Below, piece by piece: positions 7,016 to 13,929 of a stretch of DNA of 13,929 nucleotides. The DNA is taken from positions 1,760,324 to 1,774,252 of the forward strand of contig KQ482042.1 in NCBI GenBank assembly GCA_001430745.1, read 5' to 3'. The first letter of the stretch is position 1, and each line of letters begins with the position of its first letter. A model generated the notes under the pieces. The model did no database searches and had not been told where the DNA came from. It saw only the letters and a list, made by a program, of their open reading frames with translations. Position numbers and translations under genes: made by a program. The stretch is from Auxenochlorella pyrenoidosa (taxonomy: Eukaryota; Chlorophyta; Trebouxiophyceae; Chlorellales; Chlorellaceae).

Positions 7016-8756
7016 TCACCCGCTCTCAACGGGCACCACCGCCAGCATGGCCGCGGTGCGCCGGCTGAGCGCGGCGTCCAGGTTGGGCCGGCCGTGGCGC
7101 AGCGAGAAGCGGAAGACCATGGAGGGGTCCAGCTGCAGGGCCTGGGCCACATCCAGCTCCGGCTCGGCGCGCTTGAAGTCCTGCGGGGGCGGTGGGGTGT
7201 GTGTGGTGGGGTGTGGTCTGGTGTGGTGTGTGTGTGTGGGGTGGGGGGGGGGGCTGCTTGCGTGCTCGAGGAGGCTGTGCGCACGTGCAGCACCCACACC
7301 TCGCACCACAGTCTGGCACGCATGCTGTCGCCTAGTAAGCGGCTCCCCGCTGCTCCTTGCCACCCTGCGGTGCAGCCGGCCCCTGCACTGCTGCCCCACC
7401 CACCTTGAGCGCCCCCCGCAGCGCCTTCACATCCAGCAGCTCCGGCTCATCCTCCACAAGCCTGCAGGGATGGGGGGGCCATGGGGTTGGGGTTGGGGGC
7501 CCGAGTGCGTTCAGGGCAAGCTGAACCGCTCAGAACTGACAGCAGACCGCACCGAACTTTGCTTGCTCGTGGAGGTAAACAGGACCCCCTCCGTGGCCCC
7601 CCGGCACATGCAGCGCTCACCTGTCGACGTTCAGCCCCGGCAGCAGGCGACGCAGCTGCTTGGCGGCGCGCTCCAGGCGGGGGCGCGACGCGCCCAGCAC
7701 CAGCACGGGCGCGCGCAGCGCCAGCTTGAAGGCATCCGCCTCGGGGAAGATGACGCGCAGCTGCGCGGAGGGGGGCGGGGGAGGTTGGGGTTGTTGAGGT
7801 CGGGCATGGGTGGGAAGGCAGAGCAAGCGGGTCAGGCAGTGGCAGACATGCTGGCAGGCCACTGCTTGACCTATGCCAGCGGTGGAGCCTGCGCCAAACC
7901 CTCACACCTGCAGCAGGCGGCGTGTCACAGCGCCCACGTCGGCGGCCAGCCTGGCCACCACCGCCGGGTCCATCCTGTCCACCTGGCTGCCCAGGTCGGG
8001 CAGCAGGGCGGCCAGCTGGCGCAGTCGCTGCGCAGCCTCGTCCTCGCTCACGCTCAGCTGCCGCGCCACAGCGCTCTGCGGCAGCGGGCAGAGGAGCAGG
8101 GGTCCATGCAGTTGAGCATGTTGCCAGGGGTGCCACCAAAACTGACCACAAAATTATCAATCAGGGAGGGTATGGATCACTTTGAGGTGCACAAGGCGTG
8201 CAGCAGTGCAGAAGGCACTGCTCTTGCCACAACTCAGGCATGCAGGCGGGTCGCGACACGATTGTGCTGGCCTGGCGAATTCGAACTCACAAGCATAACA
8301 GACCACCCGCATGCACAGCCTGCCACATTTCTCAATCCTCACCCTCAGATGACTGCTGCCATCTAGCTGGCTGACTGCTGGGCTGGCTGCCTGGGCAGAC
8401 ATGGCCGTGGCGCCTGCTGCACGCGCCGTACGCCCACGTGCGGCGGTGCTTGGTGGGCGCGGGGAGCCGCCACTGGCCGCCGCTACCTCGCGGGACATCT
8501 GCTCAGCCTCTTGAGACCAGCAGTTGTACTTGTAAAAGCTGCGCACAAAGGAAGGGGACCCTGCAGCTGTGCCGCTGCTGCTGTCTGCAGTGCTGCTGCC
8601 CCGACTGCCGAAAGGCGCCGGCGGTGGGGACCTTGCCCGCACAGCCGCCGCCCGCAGGTTGCCCCTCTTGGGTGGCGAGTTTGGGGATTCTGTGGGCATC
8701 TGGCACGTTGCTGCAGCACCGACACGGCCGGGGAGCCGCACCAAGATGCCGGCCAT
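7016..8756 (-). CDS. Putative organelle-targeted helical-repeat protein (mTERF-like)
   Basis: I do not recognise a named gene. Exons (minus): 8487-8756, 7908-8075, 7621-7760, 7404-7461, 7016-7180; GT-AG introns, in phase, 266 residues. The first 50 or so residues are rich in Ala, Arg, Ser and Pro with few acids (MAGILVRLPGRVGAAATCQM), like a transit peptide. Residues 80-146 include YKYNCWSQEAEQMSRE and an amphipathic helical stretch (SVSEDEAAQRLRQLAALLPD). From about 147 there are roughly 33-residue units with L-x2-(L/F)P-x3-DV-x2-L-x4-P-x-LL spacing (LLPGLNVDRLVEDEPELLDV; AEPELDVAQALQLDPSMVF), resembling mTERF-type repeats. mTERF proteins bind organelle nucleic acid, but this assignment is weak. 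The start has a GCCATGG context. Two uncertainties remain. A stronger donor (AGG|GTGAGG, exon end 8343) would lengthen exon 1 by 48 low-complexity residues in phase. The final GGGTGAGC could also be read as a donor instead of Gly-stop. Confidence 0.7.
7187..7253 (+). repeat. GT/G-rich simple repeat in intron of the mTERF-like gene
   Basis: An irregular (GT)n/(GGGG) tract, for example TGTGTGTGTGTGGGG followed by a long G run. On the coding (minus) strand it is C/CA-rich and serves as the pyrimidine tract before the acceptor at 7181. The plus strand has several G runs that could form a quadruplex. Confidence 0.8.
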
Positions 8757-9224
8757 GGCGATGGGTGGTCAGACGCTCCTTAACAATCCTGAAGTGCGCT
8801 CAGACAATTTTTGATTGGCTGAGGAGTGCTCAGACTGGTGGGTTTGACGGAAACCTGAAGGGCACGAGTCTACTCTCTCGCTGCGGTGCGTGCTGGGCTC
8901 GAGCTGCTCTCAGCTCACGAGAAGTACACAAACGCAGAAGAACGAAACGAGAAGAGCGGGAAACGTTACGCAAGGTCTTGCAGCCAGCGGGACGGTTCAT
9001 GACCAGGCAGGTGAGCAGAGTGAGCCCAGCCGCTGCGGCACACTTGCCGCCAGTACATTGTGTACGGAAGGGCGAGCCAGCAGAGTGGGAAGTGAGGAGA
9101 TTACTACTGTATGGTGCAGCAGCTCACAGCCCACGAGCTGCCTATCGTGCCCTGTTGCCCGCCGGGAATCCAGGGCCCTTTGTCGACACCATGGCGCCTC
9201 GGCCCACTGCCGCCGTGACGCGCC
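8757..9224. promoter_or_regulatory. Intergenic region: promoter of mTERF-like gene, 3' end of RAD5/HLTF-like gene
   Basis: It lies between the RAD5/HLTF-like stop (9225) and the start of the mTERF-like gene (8756), both on minus. It contains a CCAAT on minus (8818-8814), about 60 bases before the ATG, and an E2F-type octamer at 8956-8963. No TGTAA was found on the minus strand, so the polyadenylation site of the upstream gene is not evident. No coding potential was recognised. Confidence 0.5.
8956..8963 (-). promoter_or_regulatory. E2F-type consensus (TTTCCCGC) upstream of the mTERF-like gene
   Basis: The plus strand reads GCGGGAAA, exactly matching TTTSSCGC in reverse, about 200 bases before the start codon at 8756. 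It shares 11 bases (GCGGGAAACGT) with the site before OGG1. Chance occurrence is possible. Confidence 0.25.
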
Positions 9225-12200
9225 TCACAGGTCCATGAGCAGGCGCACATCGTTGATGCGCATCTCCCGCACCTCCTCGGGCTTGCGCCGGTCAAAGGCC
9301 ACCTTCATGAGGTCGCGCTTCTGTTCCTGCAGGGCCTGCAGGGGGCGGGGGCAGCAGCCGCTGGTTGGCGAGGAGAGGCGCCCCTTCCCCCAGCTTGCTG
9401 ACACTCGGCAGGGCGCATGGCACCATGTTGACCCTCTCTGGGATCATTCAACGGGGACAGCAGCGCGCGGCACAGGGCTTGGAGGCTTGGGCCGTAGGGA
9501 AACGAGTGCAGTGGCCTGAAAATAGGGCTGCCCTGGTGATGGCACAGGGTGCATGCACCAGGGGGCGGGCCACCCACCAGGATGCGCTCCTCCACCGAGT
9601 CCTCGGCGCAGTACCGGAAGATGTGCACATTACGCGTCTGGCCCAGCCGGTGCACCCTGCAGGGCGGAAAAAGGGTGGGCAGAGAAGGCTGTATGGGTGT
9701 GTTCGTGTTTTGAGGGGATCAGTGGAGGCGCGCGCTGGCATGGCGCCCGGCGCCCCTCATGCCCCGGCCCCAGCCACCCACCGGTCCATCGCCTGCTCCT
9801 CCACAGCCGGGTTCCACCTGCGGCCGCGGGGCAAGCAGGCGGGCGCAGGTGCAGGCTCAGCCAGGCTGGGCAGCCAGGGGCCAGCGTGAAGACCAGTGTG
9901 GAAATGCCGCTACCTTGCACGGGCCTGCCCCCCCGCCCCTCAGTGAAAACTGCCCCCCCCCCCCCTCTGGGCCCGCACCAGGGGTCCAGCATGTGCACGC
10001 GGCTGGCGGCTGTGAGGTTCAGGCCCACGCCGCCGGCCTTGAGGCTGACCAGCAGCACGGCGGGCGCGCCGGCGGCGCCTGGGCAGCAGGGCAACGAGGG
10101 GCGACAATTGCTGCGGGTGGGCGGCCTGCAGGGCATTGTTTGTGCTCATGCATGCCCGCGGTGCACACCATGCAGAGCGGCTGCTGCGTACTGCAGCGGC
10201 CCAGCATGCTGCTCCCGCCAGCGCAGTTTCAACATGGTGCAAGCGAGCGCACCCGACTGGAAGGTCTTCAGCAGCTCGGCGCGCCGCTTAGCGCTGCAGG
10301 CATGCAAAACGGAGGGGGGGGGGGGGGGGGGGCGTCATTTCTTGGCCACTTGACAGAAGTGCAAGCACCGCCACGGGAAGCTTGGCACCAGGCCAGCAGG
10401 CAGCCAGGCGAGTCCAAGCATGTTTGAAGGCCGCCAGCAAGGCAGACAGGCGGGCGGGCAGGTGGGCGGGCAGGCAGGTGGGCAGGCGGGCAGGCCAGCC
10501 GGCCTTGCCTTGTCTTGCCATCCAGGCGTCCGGTGGCAAACCCTTCAGCCGCCAGCGCCGTGCCCACAATGTCCAGGAAAGACGTGAACTGGCTGCAAGG
10601 AAGGGCGCCGCAAAGTTCATGAACAGCAGGGAGCGCACCTTGGTCGCTGCATCGGGTGAGGCTCGCGCCATGCCTGCTCGAGCGTGCGCCACCCCCACAA
10701 GCCCACAGCCCGACCCCTGCACCTGAACACCACGCTCTTGGCGCCTACCGCCGCATCCTCACGCAGCCGCTGCAGCAGCGCAGCCACCTTGGCGCCGCCG
10801 GGGCCAGCGGCGGCGGCGGCAGCAGAGGCGCCGGCGCCTGTGGCGGCTTTGGCGGGGGAGGTGCCTGCCTGGGAGGGGTCTGGCTCCTCCTCCGGCAGCT
10901 CCACAAGGTCGGCAGCTGCAGGGCAGGGAGGGTTTGGGGGTTCTGCAAAAGTGTCGGAAGCTGCAGGGTATGGAAGACAGGCACGAGGGGGGCAGCTGAG
11001 GTGTGATGGGCACATGGGCTGTGCACAATGACCCCCAGGCAGGTCACTGAGGGGATGCCCAGTGCTGCCGGCAGGGCATGGCATGGCCGGCAGGGCATGG
11101 CGTGGCAGGCGGGGCGCAGCGCATGCACACGATGCTTGCCCGAGATGTGGCCGCGGCACATGGGGCAGGAGGGCTTGTCCCGCGCGATGACGGCGTCGAT
11201 GCAGCGCTTGCAGAAGATGTGCTTGCACAGCGTGATGACCGGCAGGCGCAGCACGTCCAGGCTGCGCGGTGGGGCATGACAGGGGTCATCAGCACAGCAC
11301 GGCACACCCCAGCAGGACCCTTCCATGCCGGGGTTGGGCAATACAGCCCTCCCCTGGACACTGTGTCACCAACAGACCCATCGCTGGCAGGCAATGCTCA
11401 GCAATGCACGCCACTGCATCCCTTGCCCAGGCTGGCCGGCCCCCTTCCCAGGCCGACCGCAGCCCTGCAGCGCCCGCCCGGCCTCCCGCCCCACTTGCCC
11501 CTCACCACACGGGGCAGTCCTCCTCCAGCCCCTCCCGGAGCAACGCCTGCAGCTGCGCCGCCAGCTCTGGGGTCAGCTTGGCAGAGGCCGGGTGCTGGGC
11601 CAGGAAGGTGGGGTCGTCGCCGGGGGCCAGGCTGCAGGGTGGGGGCAGGCAAGGTTCTGCTGTTGATACGATCGGGGGCGCCAAGAGGAGGGCAAGGCTC
11701 GCTGCCAGGGGCCAGATGATGTGCACTCCATGCAAGTATGGCAAGCGTGAAGCCATGTTGCCACCGCCTGCAAAGGCTGAGGGCCGCGAGTGATAGGCTG
11801 CTCTGAGACGGGCCACAGCAGAGCATGGCGGAGCAGCCGCCATCGAGCGCGGGGCTTTTGCCAATGCCACACTTGCCTGGCGTGGCAGCAAATCTGCAGC
11901 AGAGGCCGGGGCAGACAGGGTGAACTCAGCAGGACGTGCAACAAGCGATTGCATGCACACGCGGCAGTTGTATCAGTTACAATTTGGCGGACCAACCCAC
12001 GCACAGCCCACCTGGCGCAGGCGCAGCAGTATCTCCAGCACCTGCGGGGCGGTGTGTGCAGCAGCGAGGCACAGGGGGGTGGGTGCGGCGGGGCATGCAC
12101 GGCGGCATAGGCTCCATGCCAAGTGCTGGTGCACGAGTCTGTTCAAGATCGACTGAGACGCAGCCGGGAGCAGCTCGCACCGCTGTGTAGTGCTGCAGCA

Positions 12201-13919
12201 GGGTGCCCTCGTTCAGGTGCTGCTGGATGATGCGCCGCCCTGCACAGGCAACGGCCATACCGAGCAAGCCAATGCTTGGTCAGAGGGGACCACACAGGGC
12301 GCAGGCTCGGCTGCCGTGGCAGCAAGCTCAGGGCAGAAACAGCGCCCGCGGCAGCTCAGCGTGGCGCCAGCATGCTGCACGCAGCGGGTGGCCCCGGCTT
12401 GCCTGCCTCCTGCCAGCGCTCGTACTTCTCGCGCGACGCCCGGTCCAGCTCCACGCTGACGGTGTGCACCGTCTTGGAGGGCAGCGCCACCAGTGGCCGC
12501 CCGTTGACCTGCACCGCAACGCACGGTGGGGGCACGGTGGGACCGCAGGTGCTGTCGCACAAAAATGTGAGCCGCCGGCCTCATGGCAGTAGTACACGGC
12601 CCTGCTCCGCAGCAGCTTCAGGGCAGCTGCCACCCGTCGCCCTGCCACCCCCGCGCCTGGTGATCCTTGGTGCGGCGCAGCGCGATGGAGGCCATGAGGA
12701 CCTGCACTGGGGGCCCAGAGATCCACACTTCCAGGACGCATAACGCCGGGTGCACCCCAGGGCTGCCAGCGGTGACAAGAGCGCTGGCGGTGACGACGGC
12801 AGAACACCAGGGGCGCTCAGGCCTGCGTGCATGCACGGGCCAGGGTGGAGCAGAAGCGGTGCCCCCTGCCCTTGCCTGCAGGCGCTTGAGGCCGGCGGGG
12901 TCGCGCTGCTTGATGGGCCGCTCAATGGTGCGCGTAAAGCTGCAGGGATGAGGGCGGGGCGCGGCGGGTTGGGGTGGGAGAACAGCGCGCCGAGCTGCGC
13001 CGGATGGCACCGCGGCATGTTGCTGTGCCCAGATGCGATCATGAAGGCAGGCACACATACGGCAGCCGCAACACATGGTCGAGAGGGTGGACAGCAGCAG
13101 CACCGCTGCCCGAGAGGGGTCTGCCTCACAGCGAGCGGTCGTCCAGCGGCTCCAGGCGCAGGAACCGGCACGCGCCGTGCAGGTCCTGCGCGGACTTGGC
13201 GGCGCGCCCCCGGCCGATCCTGGCGTGAGCGGCTCGCTGGGGCGTCATGTCCCGCACGGCACATCCTCGCAAGCCCCAGCCACCCCTCCCCCAGCCATGT
13301 GCGGCCCTGCCCAGGGGCAGCCTCCAATTCCCTGCATTTGCCCGACTGCGCGCGCGCGTGGAGCCCCCGGGGCCCCTCCCACCCCCAACCCTCAAGCGTA
13401 CACGCACCCACACGCCACACTACACACATACCACCGCACCTGCAGCGAGTTTTGCAGCGGCGTGCCCGTGACGGCCCAGCGTCGGTCGGCCTTGAGGGCG
13501 TGGCAGGCCTTGGCCATCCGCGTTTTGGGGTTCTTGATGGTGTGGGCTGCAGCCGCCAGGGGGGGGGGGTTGGGAGGTGTTGTTGTTGCAGATGCCGACA
13601 AAGGGCAGGCTGCAGCCAACCACAGGCTGTCCAGGTGTGCAGCTGCGGGCAGGTCAGCTGATACCATCACCGGCCGCATGGGTCTCACGGATGCCCACAG
13701 CATAGAGGCTCACCCTCATCCAATACGACCCGCAGCCAGTCCACCTGCGGCAAGCGGGACGCGGGGGCAGCACTAGCGGTGTGTGAGAGGTCCCTCTGCG
13801 TGGTGTATGCTACCTCACCGCCCTCCTCAAGCCCCCACCCCGCCCTTGGTGCTCCCACTTGCCTTGCACACCCCATTCTTCAGGCCCACCTCCTGGGCCA
13901 GGGTGCTGTAAGTGGTGAT
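9225..13919 (-). CDS. HLTF: RAD5/HLTF-type SWI2/SNF2 ATPase with RING finger, 5'-partial
   Basis: RAD5/HLTF proteins are nuclear DNA translocases and ubiquitin ligases that poly-ubiquitinate PCNA and regress stalled forks. Exons (minus): 13863-13919, 13714-13744, 13440-13546, 13130-13185, 12876-12939, 12657-12701, 12403-12508, 12181-12239, 12012-12041, 11877-11893, 11506-11631, 11140-11261, 10723-10915, 10509-10592, 10253-10293, 9979-10078, 9782-9817, 9578-9656, 9225-9335; 487 residues plus TGA, all in phase. Motifs in order: ITTYSTLAQE, WLRVVLDEAHTIKN (motif II), WAVTGTPLQNSL (III), RRTKDHQVNGRPLVALPSKT, NEGTLLQHYTAVLEILLRLR, C3HC4 RING (CPVC...CKHIFCKRC...CPMC), SQFTSFLDIVG, VSLKAGGVGLNL (V), MDRVHRLGQTRNV (VI), and the family ending RINDVRLLMDL. 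A RING between the ATPase lobes is diagnostic of RAD5/HLTF. HIRAN and Walker A would be to the right, outside. Seven introns use GC donors: 13745-13862, 12702-12875, 12509-12656, 12240-12402, 11632-11876, 10916-11139, 10294-10508. Orthology to HLTF rather than another RAD5 paralogue is unsettled. Confidence 0.93.
10314..10332 (+). repeat. Run of 19 G in RAD5/HLTF-like intron 14
   Basis: An uninterrupted G19, read as C19 on the transcribed sense strand, it serves as the pyrimidine tract 21 bases upstream of the acceptor at 10294. It is likely unstable and able to form a quadruplex on the plus strand. Confidence 0.95.
10441..10495 (+). repeat. GGGCAGGC-type minisatellite in intron 14
   Basis: Irregular tandem units of GGCAGGCG, GGCAGGTG and GGCGGGCA over about 55 bases, next to the GC donor of the same intron. 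On the sense strand this is a C-rich CCTGCC repeat. Confidence 0.75.
11156..11516 (-). other. RING-finger (C3HC4) coding segment, interrupted by one intron
   Basis: Cys pairs CPVC, C-K-H, C-K-R-C and CPMC follow the pattern C-x2-C-x11-C-x-H-x2-C-x2-C-x11-C-x2-C. Intron 11262-11505 splits the codon of the second zinc-binding Cys (TG|C). In RAD5/HLTF this domain recruits Ubc13-Mms2 or Rad6 for PCNA ubiquitination; all eight ligands are present. Confidence 0.92.
11877..11893 (-). other. 17-nt micro-exon of the RAD5/HLTF-like gene
   Basis: This exon encodes only ICCHA plus two bases. It is preceded by CTGCAG and followed by the strong GC donor AG|GCAAGT. Joined to its neighbours it gives LLRLRQICCHASLAPGDD. 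RLRQIC is a conserved family sequence, so the exon must be included. The neighbouring upstream exon is only 30 nt (12012-12041, VLEILLRLRQ). Confidence 0.85.
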
Positions 13920-13929
13920 CTGATGGGGA

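Larger units (their letters stand above)
10294..10508 (-). other. GC-AG intron 14 of the RAD5/HLTF-like gene, carrying G-rich repeats
   Basis: The donor is AG|GCAAGG and the acceptor CTGCAG. Joining gives LDGKTSAKRRAELLKTF, matching the length of the human HLTF segment RLDGSMAQKKR onward. No GT near the exon end fits the phase. On the plus strand the intron contains a run of 19 G and a G/C minisatellite. Confidence 0.8.

Noticed and set aside
7010..7020. Splice donor GG|GTGAGC at the end of the mTERF-like gene, implying further exons to the left
   Set aside because: The in-frame TGA overlaps the donor and no plausible continuing exon was recognised at 6260-7000. I kept the stop, but the point remains open.
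7047..8366. 439-codon plus-strand ORF opposite the mTERF-like gene
   Set aside because: It shows low-complexity, His/Gln/Arg-rich translation typical of antisense GC-rich DNA, and the opposite strand has phase-consistent exons.
9053..9065. Short inverted repeat GTACA-TTG-TGTAC as a possible terminator hairpin
   Set aside because: The stem is only five base pairs, and nuclear genes do not use hairpin terminators; chance is sufficient.
12750..13661. 303-codon plus-strand ORF opposite the RAD5/HLTF-like gene
   Set aside because: It is antisense to recognised helicase exons and no domain is recognisable.
1..13929. Mobile element, CRISPR array, tRNA or rRNA
   Set aside because: I saw no terminal repeats with an element-encoded protein, no regular spacer-repeat array, and no tRNA- or rRNA-like sequence on either strand.

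Overview
The window looks like nuclear DNA from a green alga, most likely a trebouxiophyte or other Chlorella-type chlorophyte. The reasons are very high GC, genes cut into many short exons by introns mostly of 115-250 bp, good Kozak-like starts (GCCATGG), TGTAA-type polyadenylation signals, and proteins of the plant lineage (an OEP61/TPR7-type protein). Nothing bacterial, viral or organellar was seen. I built the gene models by hand from reading frame, splice sites and family motifs. Every exon junction given is phase-consistent, but no transcript data were available.

Layout. (1) 72-3058, minus: a TPR protein of the chloroplast outer envelope OEP61/TPR7 family, 8 exons, running off the left edge. 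(2) 3059-3686: divergent intergenic/promoter region. (3) 3687-6195, plus: OGG1, the 8-oxoguanine DNA glycosylase, 8 exons, complete, with an in-frame upstream region that resembles an organelle presequence. (4) 6196-7015: convergent intergenic region holding two opposed TGTAA signals. (5) 7016-8756, minus: a 266-residue protein with transit-peptide-like N-terminus and leucine/proline helical repeats resembling mTERF-type repeats; function unknown. (6) 8757-9224: intergenic. (7) 9225-13919, minus: the C-terminal 487 residues of a RAD5/HLTF (SMARCA3-like) SWI2/SNF2 ATPase with a RING finger embedded between the helicase lobes, 19 exons in the window, running off the right edge.

Functionally, OGG1 (base excision repair of oxidised guanine) and the RAD5/HLTF-type protein (post-replicative damage tolerance) both act on genome damage. 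The OEP61-like and mTERF-like proteins are probably plastid- or organelle-linked. There is no operon logic; these are separate eukaryotic genes.

The most unusual signal is splicing. In the RAD5/HLTF-like gene 7 of 18 introns in the window appear to begin with GC instead of GT (five with no workable GT alternative), while none of the 19 donors in the other three genes does. That gene also has a 17-nt and a 30-nt exon. Second in interest is a His in OGG1 where the human enzyme has Gln315, a residue of the 8-oxoguanine pocket. No mobile element, CRISPR array, tRNA or rRNA was found.
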